Shown: positions 44,352-53,365 of the stretch, piece after piece | How the letters are laid out: each line of letters starts with the position of its first letter | Numbering within the stretch: the stretch's first letter is position 1 | Assembly: GCA_016718825.1 (NCBI GenBank) | Contig: JADKCL010000006.1 | Coordinates: forward strand, 124,001 to 188,000 | Length of the DNA stretch: 64,000 nucleotides | Reading direction: 5' to 3' | Source: Bacteroidota bacterium | Lineage (GTDB): Bacteria; Bacteroidota; Bacteroidia; J057; JADKCL01 | Translations under genes and position numbers: made by a program | The notes under the pieces: model-generated | Databases searched by the model: none | The model's input: only the letters and a program-made list of their open reading frames with translations | What the model was told of the DNA's origin: nothing

Positions 44352-44996
44352 TGCGAGTCGTTCGATTTTCCAGCCATCGCCTGCGCGGGTGTAGCGGATG
44401 CGGTCGTGGAGGCGGCTCGGACGACCCTGCCAGAATTCGATGGCGGTGGGATTGAGGATGTAGCCTCCCCAGTGCGGCGGACGGTCCAATTCGGCGGTGT
44501 TGAAGCGGTCGTATTGCTGTTGGATGAGGTCTTCGAGTTCGGAGCGGTCTTTGAGGACGCGGCTCTGCGGACTCGCCCACGCGCCAATGCGGCTTTCGCG
44601 CGGGCGGCCATGGAAATACGCATCCGAATCGGCCTCCGAAATTTTCTCGACCGTGCCTTCGATGCGCACTTGCCGCTCCAATTCCTGCCAGAAAAAGCAC
44701 AATCCGGCTTTGGGGTTCTCGGCGAGGTTGCGGCCCTTTTTGCTTTCGTAGTTGGTGAAGAAGACAAAGCCCAATTCGTCAAATCCCCGAAGGAGCACAA
44801 TCCTTGAGGTCGGTTGCCCGTCTGCGCCGCAGGTGGCAAGTGACATGGCATGCGGCTCAGGCAAATTGGCATCCATCGCCTGCTCAAACCAGAGCCGGAA
44901 TTCGGCAAAGGGATTGGTATCCACCGAATTTTCGTCGAGTTGCCCTTTTGCATATTCCATGCGCAGGTGCATGATTTTTTCAGTGATGTTGCTCAT
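44346..44996 (-). CDS. pdxH: Pyridoxamine 5'-phosphate oxidase
   Basis: 216 residues from ATG 44996 (MSNITEKIMHLRMEYAKGQL). FMN enzyme making pyridoxal 5'-phosphate. MSLATCGADGQPTSRIVLLR, FFTNYESKKGRNL, 'RIEGTVEKIS', and the C-terminal signature WGGYILNPTAIEFWQGRPSR then LHDR[IV]RY. Full-length and intact. Monocistronic, divergent from cutA. Confidence 0.94.
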   Translation of the reverse strand: MSNITEKIMHLRMEYAKGQLDENSVDTNPFAEFRLWFEQAMDANLPEPHAMSLATCGADGQPTSRIVLLRGFDELGFVFFTNYESKKGRNLAENPKAGLCFFWQELERQVRIEGTVEKISEADSDAYFHGRPRESRIGAWASPQSRVLKDRSELEDLIQQQYDRFNTAELDRPPHWGGYILNPTAIEFWQGRPSRLHDRIRYTRAGDGWKIERLAP

Positions 44997-45066
44997 AAAC
45001 GCGAATTTAAGCGGGTTTTTGAACCCAAGTCGTGACAATAATCATTAGATTCGATCAAAAAACACG

Positions 45067-45387
45067 ATGCAAGCACTATTTGTTTATGTCACGTGCAAAG
45101 ACAAAGCCGAGGCTTTGGAAATTGGGAAGGCGATGGTCGAAGGCCGGTGGGCAGCTTGCGCCAACATCGTCGACGGCATGGAATCGATTTATTGGTGGGA
45201 AGGCAAACTCGAATCGGGAAAAGAATCCGTTTTGATCCTGAAAACGCAGGAAAATCTCTTGGATGCCTTGACGGAGAAAGTGAAAAGTCTGCACAGTTAT
45301 TCCGTGCCTTGCGTGGTCGCGCTTCCGATAGTCGGTGGCAATGCGGATTATTTGGCTTGGATCACAAAGGAGACTGCGCGTGATTGA
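45067..45387 (+). CDS. cutA: CutA divalent-cation tolerance family protein
   Basis: 106 residues. VTCKDKAEALEIGKAMVEGR, ACANIVDGMESIYWWEGK, ESVLILKT and SYSVPCVVALPI.GGN..YL.WI are diagnostic. Trimeric ferredoxin-like fold, PII-like; precise role unsettled in spite of the copper-tolerance name. Convergent with the VanZ gene (18-base gap). Confidence 0.94.
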   Translation: MQALFVYVTCKDKAEALEIGKAMVEGRWAACANIVDGMESIYWWEGKLESGKESVLILKTQENLLDALTEKVKSLHSYSVPCVVALPIVGGNADYLAWITKETARD

Positions 45388-45404
45388 ATGTCAATTCGCA
45401 TCGG

Positions 45405-45869
45405 TCAAGCCTGAATCCCGGTTTCCTTTTTGGAAGAACGCATCCACCACCACAGTGAAATCAAAACCAAGCCAAAAAGTCCGCCGGATGTGTCAATCAT
45501 CACGTCAAAGACATCGCCCACCCGACCGGGAATGAACAATTGATGGAATTCGTCGGAGGCAGCATAGAGAAATGTCCCCAACAAGGCCCACCAACGTGCT
45601 GTTTTCCTTTCCCATCTGACGGAAAATGCCAGCATCAGCAGGAAAAAGAGGATCATGTACTCGGTGAAATGGGCGCATTTGCGCAGCACCCAAACGGCAT
45701 GCTCACCAAACCAAGCTTGAAAATCGATGCCGAATTTTGCCAAATAGCTCATGATCAAGCGGCTCAATGCGCCCGATCCGCCGCCCGGCTGATTGGAGAG
45801 GCTGAAAATCATGCCCATCCAGACAATTGCCGGCAGGGTTTTGAGAAACATGCGAAAGCGTGGATTCAT
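45405..45869 (-). CDS. VanZ-like membrane protein
   Basis: 154 residues with four membrane helices. The N-terminal WMGMIFSLSNQPG and central KCAHFTEYMILFFLLMLAF and SDEFHQLFIPGRVGDVFDVM are VanZ motifs. Function in non-resistant bacteria unknown. Start overlaps the stop of the transglutaminase-like gene by 4 bases, so the two form an operon. Confidence 0.9.
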   Translation of the reverse strand: MNPRFRMFLKTLPAIVWMGMIFSLSNQPGGGSGALSRLIMSYLAKFGIDFQAWFGEHAVWVLRKCAHFTEYMILFFLLMLAFSVRWERKTARWWALLGTFLYAASDEFHQLFIPGRVGDVFDVMIDTSGGLFGLVLISLWWWMRSSKKETGIQA

Positions 45870-47101
45870 TCGGGTAAATATTCAAAGAGTATGCTTGCCT
45901 TCTGTGCCTTGACCTTTTCCCACATTTCGCCGGGTTTGAGAATGTCTTGCGGTCCTGTGGGTTCGCAGTAAATGAATTTTTTGCCTTTGTACTTGTAATA
46001 GTCGCCGGTGACACCTTCGAGGGCTACAGCGCAACCGACATGGGTTTCAAAGTCCAAAACGATCTCGGGCAACCCCATCAGTTTGCGGCAAAGATAAAAA
46101 AACAGGGCAGCGCGGTCTTCGCAATCACTGTAGGAATGGTAGAGCGTCTGCTCAGGTGTCATCGGTTTTTCCTTGCCATAGCGGCCGGCGTCCTCCTTGT
46201 AGAAAAAGGCGGTGCGCGTAAAGGAAAGCAGGAATTCTACCTTTTCAATGTCGGATTTGTATTCAATTAACTTGCGAAGCGCAGGAAGTAGCGAGTTTTC
46301 AGCCTCACGGCTCATGCCCACTTCAAAGTAGCTCTTTTGGTTGTAATAAGGGAAGTCGTCCATGACTTGGAGCCAATTTTTGTTGAGCTTGACCTTCACG
46401 CGGTGTGCTTTTCCCTTGTGCGTAAATTCAATCAGCCGTTCAACGGTGTCGGTAACCAATAAGCGGGGCATTTGCGACATGCGCATCGTGAAGGGCATAT
46501 CAGCACCATCCACCATTGCAGCCGACATGGTGCCTGCCAGATTGTCGAGCTTGAGGCCGTCCCGACGGGCTGTGACGTTTGCGAATTTTTGCCCTGTTTG
46601 CTCCATCAGGTAAAATCCAAATTCGATGTCCTCGGTCCGGACATTCAGAAAAAGATGGCCGGCCGCTTTCATCAAACGGGCATCGATTCCCGATTTTCGC
46701 AGGATAAACCATTGAAAAAGAATCGGAAAGTCACCTCCTTGGTCTTTGAATGCAAATTCGGAGTACTCAGCCAAAATCAGGTAGAAATGCCAGTCGCCGA
46801 TTGACATACCTCGGCGATAGTCGCCAAGCTTTTTGAGAAACGGGTGGTAGGCAGTGCTTTCAAAATGGGCATAAATGTTCCGGTAGGCCTCATCGTTCAT
46901 TTCCTTGGGTAGCGACATCCCAATCTTTGGAATCACGGGCAAGGTCAATGTCACCGTGTAGAAATCGACCAAGATATAGCCATCCATGGCCGATGCCGAC
47001 GTCGCGCGATAAGGCTCATCGGAGTCGGATGCCGAACCGGGTTGCGTTTGTGCAGCGACTTGTGAGGCCCAAAAGAGAATGGAGATCAGCAACACATTCA
47101 T
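45866..47101 (-). CDS. Secreted transglutaminase-like protein
   Basis: 411 residues from ATG 47101 (MNVLLISILFWASQVAAQ), a signal peptide; the long upstream frame runs into a MITE-like element and is rejected. The C-terminal third has the Cys-His-Asp layout of transglutaminase-like peptidases: SDCEDRAALFFYLCRK (Cys), ETHVGCAVAL (His), IYCEPTGP (acid partner near). The N-terminal 250 residues are unassigned. Periplasmic. Coupled to the VanZ-like gene. Confidence 0.75.
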   Translation of the reverse strand: MNVLLISILFWASQVAAQTQPGSASDSDEPYRATSASAMDGYILVDFYTVTLTLPVIPKIGMSLPKEMNDEAYRNIYAHFESTAYHPFLKKLGDYRRGMSIGDWHFYLILAEYSEFAFKDQGGDFPILFQWFILRKSGIDARLMKAAGHLFLNVRTEDIEFGFYLMEQTGQKFANVTARRDGLKLDNLAGTMSAAMVDGADMPFTMRMSQMPRLLVTDTVERLIEFTHKGKAHRVKVKLNKNWLQVMDDFPYYNQKSYFEVGMSREAENSLLPALRKLIEYKSDIEKVEFLLSFTRTAFFYKEDAGRYGKEKPMTPEQTLYHSYSDCEDRAALFFYLCRKLMGLPEIVLDFETHVGCAVALEGVTGDYYKYKGKKFIYCEPTGPQDILKPGEMWEKVKAQKASILFEYLPE

Positions 47102-47309
47102 TCTCCAGAACCCCAGCTTTACTGGATTTCCGAGATTGGCCCGTTGACCGAATATGCTTTGGCAAATCTTCATTCCGAAGGACGCTTTTTCCGAATGCCA
47201 AAGGTAAGCGAGGAAAGTAGAATTGAGAAAACTAAGATTGTTCAATGTCAACGATTGCGCAAGATGCCATGCAGCCTTGGTTCGGATGGTTGTTTTGAAA
47301 TCAGCAATT

Positions 47310-47470
47310 AGGAATGAGTTTTTAATAAAATCCATGATGATGCGTAGGATTTTTGGTTCCAGACAAGGCGCTTGGAACGGGTCGTAGCAGCGCTACGGGC
47401 CGTTTCGAGCAACGCAGTCAGGGGCCAAAAAGACAAGCATAAGATTGGATTTTATTGAATACTCATTCCT
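47310..47470. mobile_element. MITE-like element with 25-bp terminal inverted repeats
   Basis: Left end 47310-47334 (AGGAATGAGTTTTTAATAAA then ATCCA) and right end 47446-47470 are inverted copies with two or three mismatches. The 111-bp interior is GC-rich and partly self-complementary (TTTTGGTTCC against GGGGCCAAAA; GTAGCAGCGCTAC). No open frame of its own. The right end forms the TAA stop (47470-47472) of the VWA-like gene together with 2 bases outside, so insertion may have trimmed that protein. Confidence 0.7.
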
Positions 47471-48696
47471 TACATCCGGGGTTCGTATTTCACCCAGCGT
47501 TGACCTTTTTTGGTGTATTGCTTTTCGCCGACGGCAAGGATTCCTTTGACCATCAGTGAATTCAAATCAGCGAGGTCGCGGTCGCGCGTATGCAGGCTCC
47601 CATGGGTTTGATCGGCAATTTGGAGGTAATCCGTTTCGATTTCGTCTTTGAAAACGCCACAAAGCAGCACGCGCACGGGCAAGTCGATCATCTCAAGTAA
47701 GGCCATGTCCCGCACCGGACCCGTATTGTCGGAGATCAGGATGATTTGTTCGCATTCGGGACAACTTGCGATGCCTTCGAGCACAGCTTCGAGGTTGTTT
47801 TCGCGGTGGTCGCCGCCGTCGCCGCCCATGGTAACGGCTTCGATGGCCTGCATCATCCTGTGCAAGGAATCCGCCGGGGTCTCGTAAATGCCTCCCGTGG
47901 ACCCGATGACCTTTTCGTCGTCAAATTTTTGGTCGCCATCGTTGAAGAAGACAAAGTGCCGAATGCGGCTTTCTGCCAAATGTTCCTGCTGCCAACGCAC
48001 CAACAAAGCGCCTTGACGGTACATGCTCGCCGTCCAGTCGACCACCACCAAGGCATTTTTCCATTCGGGGTGGCGTTCCAAAACTTTGATCACCGTGCTG
48101 TCGGGCAATACCTTTTCCCCGGAAATGATCCGCGTGGTCAAGTTGAATTTCTCCCGGAGCTTCACCGTATCAAATCGCAAAATTTTGAAGGTATCGTCGA
48201 GAACCTGGTCAATCGACCAGTCGGCAGGTAGCGTATCCCAAGCCGCATCGGCGGGGTACATCACAAACCCATGAAACATCGACTTCGCGGCCTCCAACGA
48301 ATTGCAGCCGGTTTGAATCACGAGTCGCCATTTGACCTCTGGGTCTTGGAAAGCAGGGGCAATCCGTCCTTCGAGACTTCGGAAGCGGCGTTCCATCAGG
48401 CTGTCATAACCCACTTTCCATTCGGAGGGGCTTTTGGGATACAAGGTGAAAACCAAGTCGATCTGCCTGAATTTGGTATTGGAAAATCCGGCCAAGTCGG
48501 CTTTGTTGATGCGGCTGCCTGCAAAATCCATTGGATAGACAAAGGGCTGCAAGGCGGTGTTTTGAAATTCGTAGGACGGAACTTCGACAACTTGGAGGTT
48601 GAGCCGCTTCGAATAGCTGTTTTGGCCCCAAACGGAAGAAAGGCCGCACCAAAAGGTGCAGAATATCAAAGTGAAGATTCCCCGAGGCCGCATCAT
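47470..48696 (-). CDS. Secreted VWA-like protein, degenerate MIDAS
   Basis: 408 residues: a signal peptide ending SVWGQ, an N-terminal 200-residue unassigned region, then a Rossmann-type VWA fold starting NALVVVDWTASMYRQG. The MIDAS is D-x-T-x-S rather than DxSxS, followed by TMGGDGGDHRENNLEAVL (a typical second loop) and QIILISDNTGPVRD. Metal binding may therefore be changed. The end 'YTKKGQRWVKYEPRM' is close to the MITE-like element. Envelope or periplasm. Role unknown. Confidence 0.7.
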   Translation of the reverse strand: MMRPRGIFTLIFCTFWCGLSSVWGQNSYSKRLNLQVVEVPSYEFQNTALQPFVYPMDFAGSRINKADLAGFSNTKFRQIDLVFTLYPKSPSEWKVGYDSLMERRFRSLEGRIAPAFQDPEVKWRLVIQTGCNSLEAAKSMFHGFVMYPADAAWDTLPADWSIDQVLDDTFKILRFDTVKLREKFNLTTRIISGEKVLPDSTVIKVLERHPEWKNALVVVDWTASMYRQGALLVRWQQEHLAESRIRHFVFFNDGDQKFDDEKVIGSTGGIYETPADSLHRMMQAIEAVTMGGDGGDHRENNLEAVLEGIASCPECEQIILISDNTGPVRDMALLEMIDLPVRVLLCGVFKDEIETDYLQIADQTHGSLHTRDRDLADLNSLMVKGILAVGEKQYTKKGQRWVKYEPRM

Positions 48697-48911
48697 GGAA
48701 AATTAACGCATTTGGCTCAAAAGGTTACGACTGCGAATTCAAAATTCCCCTTTTAGTTCTCGCAGATGCGTGGTCCGAAAATAATCGATTGCGCTTTTGT
48801 GGATTTGCTATCGTTGACTAATTTGGTAGCGTTGAACATCGTTTACGCATGTAATCGATTCATCACCAATCTATTTATCCAACACATTTTTATCCCACAA
48901 TTTTTTTTAAA
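48697..48911. other. Divergent intergenic region, 215 bp
   Basis: Between the VWA-like gene (-) and a lipoprotein gene (+). AT-rich on the right side, ending in an A/T run just before ATG 48912. Promoters in both directions are expected; I cannot place boxes firmly. Confidence 0.4.
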
Positions 48912-49382
48912 ATGAAAAGCATTTCAAAATTTCTCTTTCTCGTGGCAATGGCCACGGTACTTTTTGTCGGTTGTTCTGGCGGCGACAAAGGTGGAGCAAC
49001 CACAGCCCCTGCCGGCGAGACGGCCGCACCTGCAGCCGATCAGAAGCCTGCTGATGCCGGTATCACCGGTTCCTACAAAATGGAAGGCTCCGCAGGCGAA
49101 TTGGCGGATCTTATGGTAGATCAGGCCGGTGAATCGGTCCGCTTCAAATTAAGCGCAAGCGCCGGCAATGCCGCTGAATCCGAATTTTCAGGAAATCTGG
49201 TCAAGAAAGGCGACGGCAGCTATGAGTATCAAGACGATGGCTGCTACATCGCCTTCAAATTCTCGGCCACGGGCTGCGACGTTTCCTATGCCTCGACCCC
49301 CGAAGGTTGCGGTCTTGGTGACGGCGGCGCTGACGTGCAAGGCGCCTACAAGTTGGTCTCCCACGACAAGCCCGCGATCTAA
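48912..49382 (+). CDS. Lipoprotein
   Basis: 156 residues. Lipobox FVGC after MKSISKFLFLVAMATVL; Ala/Gly/Pro-rich linker (about 25-47), then one small beta-rich domain starting GITGSYKMEG with four cysteines (CYIAF, GCDV, EGCGL). Outer-membrane or periplasmic lipoprotein of unknown function. A strong hairpin follows. Confidence 0.75.
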   Translation: MKSISKFLFLVAMATVLFVGCSGGDKGGATTAPAGETAAPAADQKPADAGITGSYKMEGSAGELADLMVDQAGESVRFKLSASAGNAAESEFSGNLVKKGDGSYEYQDDGCYIAFKFSATGCDVSYASTPEGCGLGDGGADVQGAYKLVSHDKPAI

Positions 49383-49433
49383 AGACTTCGTTTTGCGCTG
49401 CAGAGGCTGATTTTTAAAGGTCTCGCACGCTTT

Positions 49434-49478
49434 ACTCCCCAAGTTTTCGACCTTCGGATGCTTGGGGAGTTACTTTTT
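49434..49478 (+). terminator. Hairpin terminator after the lipoprotein gene
   Basis: 10-bp perfect stem ACTCCCCAAG / CTTGGGGAGT with a 17-nt loop, followed by TACTTTTTC. Fits a rho-independent terminator 52 bases after the stop. Confidence 0.65.
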
Positions 49479-49565
49479 CGGCCGGATGCAGGCATGATGA
49501 AGGCGAATTTTCATTCGTCCAACCCTTGAATTTCCTTAGCTTGAAGCGCAATTGGTTCAAAAGAC

Positions 49566-50237
49566 ATGTGTGGACGCTACAGTTTAAAGATGCCGTTGTT
49601 GCAGGTGGCTACCGAATTGGGACTTGACCATCCGGAATTCATCCTCGAGCCGCGCTACAACATCGCGCCGACGCAACGGTTGCCTGTTGTTACGGGCGAA
49701 TCGCCCCGCCGTTTGCAGCTCATGCGCTGGGGTTTGGTGCCCGCCTGGGCCAAGGATCCGGGCATCGGCAACAAACTGATCAATGCCCGCGCCGAAACTT
49801 TGGCGGAGAAACCGGCATTCAGGAAGGCGCTACAAATGCGGCGGTGTTTGGTGGTGGCAGATGGATTCTACGAATGGAAAGCAACGCCCTACGGGAAATC
49901 CCCGCAGCATATTCACTTGCTTTCCAATGGCTTGCTTACATTCGGCGGACTCTGGGAAAGCTGGCGCGATGGCGAAGGAAAGGAGTTGCGCACATTTACC
50001 ATCATCACCACGACGCCCAATACGTTGATGGCGGAGATTCACGACCGCATGCCGGTGATCATCCCGCCCGAATTCCGTGAAAAATGGCTGAATCCGCAGA
50101 CGCCGCAGGCGGAAATCGATGCCCTGCTTGTCCCACTTTCGGATGGTCTGCTCGCGGCGGATGCGGTCGGAAATCTGGTCAATTCGCCGCGGAATGAAGG
50201 TCCGGGTTTGCTGGATGGGCCCGGGACGCTGTTTTGA
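49566..50237 (+). CDS. yedK: SRAP (HMCES/YedK) family protein
   Basis: 223 residues. Starts MCGRYSL, leaving Cys2 as the N-terminal residue after Met removal; it bonds covalently to abasic sites in single-stranded DNA. Other active-site motifs are present: RYNIAPTQ, WGLVPAWA, NARAET, ADGFYEW (Glu) and HDRMPVI (His). Cytoplasmic DNA-protection enzyme. Monocistronic. Full length for the family. Confidence 0.94.
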   Translation: MCGRYSLKMPLLQVATELGLDHPEFILEPRYNIAPTQRLPVVTGESPRRLQLMRWGLVPAWAKDPGIGNKLINARAETLAEKPAFRKALQMRRCLVVADGFYEWKATPYGKSPQHIHLLSNGLLTFGGLWESWRDGEGKELRTFTIITTTPNTLMAEIHDRMPVIIPPEFREKWLNPQTPQAEIDALLVPLSDGLLAADAVGNLVNSPRNEGPGLLDGPGTLF

Positions 50238-50265
50238 GTTGTAGGAGGCGGTTCAAGGACAAAAA

Positions 50266-50295
50266 AAGCCGGGCGAGGGCCCCGGCTTTGCTGTA
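50266..50295 (-). terminator. Terminator on the minus strand
   Basis: AAAGCCGGG...CCCGGCTTTTTTT on the minus strand: a strong GC stem with seven T. It would end a transcript coming from about 50600, i.e. from the small frame at 50580. It could serve the + strand yedK gene less well, as no T-run follows on that side. Confidence 0.75.
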
Positions 50296-50484
50296 CGAAG
50301 AATCAATCATCCAATATGAAAAACACTGCTACTTTCCTGTGAATCAGTCCGCCACCGCCACAGAGCTTACGGGCTCCGAGGCTGGCGAACCGAAGTTTAT
50401 CCTTGGTGGCTCAAAGTGCACCTTGGGCACCAAATGGGGCGATCGTTTTGGCTTTCTTGGTCGCGTGTCGTGGGCGTTTCCATT

Positions 50485-50580
50485 TCAATGTGAAAGTCGA
50501 ATTTTCAGGATCAAAAATGTAAGGATCGCGGTGGCGAAGGCGAGTTGCAGCAAGGCAATCTTCACGTTTTGGGTTTTCAT
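50485..50580 (-). CDS. Possible 31-residue single-span membrane peptide
   Basis: ATG 50580 gives MKTQNVKIALLQLAFATAIL then TFLILKIRLSH and a stop: one hydrophobic helix flanked by basic residues. The start is preceded by a purine-rich stretch (GGAAAAGGAAAACGAG) that would be an unusually good ribosome site for this genome. The minus-strand terminator at 50266-50295 fits the same transcript. Nothing else in the 575-bp gap 50238-50812 explains that terminator. A second 28-codon frame starts at the stop codon (TGAAATG) but is less convincing. Confidence 0.4.
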   Translation of the reverse strand: MKTQNVKIALLQLAFATAILTFLILKIRLSH

Positions 50581-50812
50581 CTCGTTTTCCTTTTCCGTGC
50601 GAACAATCAAGGGACGTCCTTGATTCTGATACCAAGTTGCAGGGATTTTGACGGGATGTAAAGCAGAGAATCTTGTTTGGATTACACAGTTCTGGGGTAT
50701 GCTTACCTATAGGTTGGCCGTTGGCTTATCGTTTTAGGACAGCCAAAATGCCCATTCTTTTACGGGAATGGATTACAACGAAGAATTTTTTGAATGCAAA
50801 ATTTTTTCTGAA

Positions 50813-51229
50813 TCAGCGCTGCAATACAGCCATCGTCAACCGCGAAATCGCGGTGAGTTCGCCATTGTCGCCCGACATTCTGATTTCCCAGACCTGTGTG
50901 GTGCGCCCGATGCGAATGGGTTTCGCGATTCCCGTGACCCATCCGCTGCGCGCCGAACTCAGGTGATTGCAATTGACTTCCAAGCCGACCGCGTAATGTG
51001 TGGCAGGGTTGACGACCATGTTGGCAGCAATACTTCCAATCGATTCGGCCAACACCACGCTCGCGCCACCATGAAACAGCCCGAAGGTTTGCGTCGTCCT
51101 GTGATCGACCGGCATCCGGCCTTTCAGAAAATCAGGGCCGATTTCCGTGAGCTCAAGACCCACGTGGGCCAACATGTGAATGTTATTGATGTGTGAGATT
51201 TCCTCGAGAGAATAGGCGCGGTACCACAT
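50813..51229 (-). CDS. Hotdog-fold thioesterase (PaaI/MenI type)
   Basis: 138 residues from ATG 51229 (MWYRAYSLEEISHIN). PVDHRTTQTFGLFHGGASVV with a catalytic Glu in LAESIGS is the pattern of the 4-HBT/PaaI subfamily that includes 1,4-dihydroxy-2-naphthoyl-CoA hydrolases. Menaquinone pathway is plausible, but no men gene is adjacent. Cytoplasmic, tetrameric fold expected. Confidence 0.88.
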   Translation of the reverse strand: MWYRAYSLEEISHINNIHMLAHVGLELTEIGPDFLKGRMPVDHRTTQTFGLFHGGASVVLAESIGSIAANMVVNPATHYAVGLEVNCNHLSSARSGWVTGIAKPIRIGRTTQVWEIRMSGDNGELTAISRLTMAVLQR

Positions 51230-51772
51230 GAGATCTATATTGGGTGTTTCAGAACGCAAATAACGCAAAATCGCAGCGCCGATGATTGGAAGAATGTCCA
51301 GGGATTGGTTCAGCGTGATTTTGGCCTATTTCCCCTTCTCTGCGCCCTCCGCGAACATTTGCGCCTTTTGCGTGTTCCTTTGCCGCTCTATCAACGCAAA
51401 GTGTCCGTTGGCTTGTGCACCAGCTTCGAAACAGATAACAATCCCATTGTTGTTGATCTGACGGACTTTTGAATAGACGGCCCGCCAGGGCGGGCCGCAA
51501 ACTGTGGGAGCCGCTTTGCACCCGAGGCTTCCACCTCGGGCTACCGATAGACGGCCCATTGCCTGCGGCGATCTAAAGATTCTGGGCGGGATGGCGAAGA
51601 GTTATAAAGCACACATGCACAGGCAATTGGAGTATTATGTCCTAGTAGTAATCCCCGCTCGCGGGACAAGCGCCGGTTCGCAAAGTTTATATCACTCTCA
51701 ACTCTGAAATCTAAACTCTCCACGAGCAACTTTTCACTTATAACTTATCACTTTTCACTTTTAACTTGCACC
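51230..51772. repeat. Repeat-filled gap, 540 bp, with 7-nt periodic tracts
   Basis: No gene recognised. Contains small stem-loops (GGCCCGCCAGGGCGGGCC near 51480, CCCGAGGCTTCCACCTCGGG near 51520). Then two heptad tracts: 51692-51726 (TCACTCT, CAACTCT, GAAATCT, AAACTCT, CCACGAG) and 51730-51771 (CTTTTCA, CTTATAA, CTTATCA, CTTTTCA, CTTTTAA, CTTGCAC). The second ends 1 base before the ATG of the SDR gene at 51773. Confidence 0.65.
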
Positions 51773-52540
51773 ATGAGACGTATCACGATGATCACAGGCG
51801 CGACGGCGGGTATTGGCGAGGCCTGCGCATGGAAATTTGCCGGACAAAAGCATGATTTGATTTTGACGGGAAGGCGTGCCGACCGTTTGGAAGCCTTGGC
51901 GGATGAGATTCGCAAATCCGAAGGTGTCGAAGTCCAAACCCTGGTTTTTGACGTTCGCGAGCGTGCGGCCGTGCAGGCGGCTTGGGAGAGCCTTTCGGAG
52001 GAATGGCGCAAAGTGGCCATCCTCGTCAACAATGCCGGCCTTGCTTTGGGCCGCGAACCGCTGCATGAAGGCAACGTCGACGAATGGGATACGATGATCG
52101 ATACCAACGTCAAGGGCTTGCTCTACGTGACCAAAATGGTGCTGCCCGAAATGGTGGCCGCCCGTTCGGGGCATATCATCAACATGGGTTCCGTGGCCGG
52201 TCGTGAGGTTTATCCGAATGGCAATGTCTACTGTGCGAGCAAATTTGCGGTCGAAGGCCTGAGCCGTGCGTTGCGTTTGGACGTGGCACCCTTCAATATC
52301 AAAGTCACCACGATCAGTCCCGGTGCAGTGGAAACGGAATTTTCCGTGGTGCGGTTTGGCGGAGATGAAACGAAGGCAGCAGCTGTCTACGAAGGCATTA
52401 CGCCCCTAACCGGGCCCGACATCGCCGAAATGGTTTGGTTTGCAGCGAGTCAGCCTGCGCACATCTGCATCAACGACATCAACCTGACGTGCACCGCCCA
52501 AGCCAATGTGAGCACGATGATCCGCAACGCTGGGATGTAA
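51773..52540 (+). CDS. Short-chain dehydrogenase/reductase (YdfG-like)
   Basis: 255 residues. NAD(P) site TGATAGIGEACA, then NNAGLALG, catalytic Ser in INMGSVAG, YCASK (Tyr and Lys). VNNAG..LG...L.E and ISPGAVETEFS resemble the YdfG (3-hydroxy acid dehydrogenase) subgroup; RR after strand 2 (TGRRADRL) suggests NADP. Start directly follows a heptad tract. Convergent with a second, unrelated-subgroup SDR. Confidence 0.93.
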   Translation: MRRITMITGATAGIGEACAWKFAGQKHDLILTGRRADRLEALADEIRKSEGVEVQTLVFDVRERAAVQAAWESLSEEWRKVAILVNNAGLALGREPLHEGNVDEWDTMIDTNVKGLLYVTKMVLPEMVAARSGHIINMGSVAGREVYPNGNVYCASKFAVEGLSRALRLDVAPFNIKVTTISPGAVETEFSVVRFGGDETKAAAVYEGITPLTGPDIAEMVWFAASQPAHICINDINLTCTAQANVSTMIRNAGM

Positions 52541-52573
52541 GGCAAGGTTCGTGCGACGCGAATGCCAAGCAGG

Positions 52574-53365
52574 TCAGTCCGGTTTGTGCATGATGCGACC
52601 TGCGGCTTTGGCTGCCATTTGGGTGGAAATGAGCTTCGTAAGGAAGGCTCCGAGGCCGTTGTACCAACCGGGAATGGTCTCGGCTTTGCCGCGAAACATG
52701 GCCTTGAGGGCGATGCGAGCGCATTTTTCGGCGGTCATCGTGACGCGTTGGTTGGCTTCGATCACTTGTTGGCTACCGGCTCTTTCGGCAAAATCCGTCG
52801 TCACACTGCCCGGTGAAAGGCAAGTCACGGAAATAGGGGTGGAGCGCAATTCTGCGCGCAAGGCATAGCTAAACGAACGCACATAAGCCTTTCCTGCGCC
52901 ATAGAGCGCCATATTCGGGAGGGGTTGATAGGCACCCAAGCTTGCGACATTCATGATCCAGGCCTTTTCGTTTTGTTTCAGGAGGGGAATGAACGTATGG
53001 CACATCCGCAACAAGGCGGTGACATTCAATGCGTTCATCGCTTCCAATTCCTCAAAACTGGATTTTTCGAACTTATCCCAAACCCCAAAGCCGGCGTTGT
53101 TGACCAGAATTTGAACGCGCAACTGATTAAGCTGACAAAATTCGAGGATTTTGCCCGGCGCTTCGGGGGCGGCAAGATCGACGGCATAGACTTGGACGGT
53201 GACTTTGTATTGCCCTTCCAATTCGGATTTCATCGCTTCGAGCAAATGGGCAGAACGCGCTACGAGGAGCAACGACCACCCCTGCGCGGCCAATTGACGC
53301 GCGATTTCCTTGCCGATACCCTTGCTCGCGCCCGTGACGAGCGCAAAACCTTTTGTTTTTTCCAT
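52574..53365 (-). CDS. Short-chain dehydrogenase/reductase
   Basis: 263 residues from ATG 53365 (MEKTKGFALVTGASKGIGKE). TGASKGIG, NNAGFGVWDKF, catalytic Ser in NVASLGAY, YGAGKAY (Tyr, Lys) and CLSPGSVTTDF. Resembles the DltE/YqjQ-type group that acts on ketone lipids; substrate unknown. Only 33 bases separate it from the convergent SDR, with no clear terminator. Confidence 0.92.
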   Translation of the reverse strand: MEKTKGFALVTGASKGIGKEIARQLAAQGWSLLLVARSAHLLEAMKSELEGQYKVTVQVYAVDLAAPEAPGKILEFCQLNQLRVQILVNNAGFGVWDKFEKSSFEELEAMNALNVTALLRMCHTFIPLLKQNEKAWIMNVASLGAYQPLPNMALYGAGKAYVRSFSYALRAELRSTPISVTCLSPGSVTTDFAERAGSQQVIEANQRVTMTAEKCARIALKAMFRGKAETIPGWYNGLGAFLTKLISTQMAAKAAGRIMHKPD

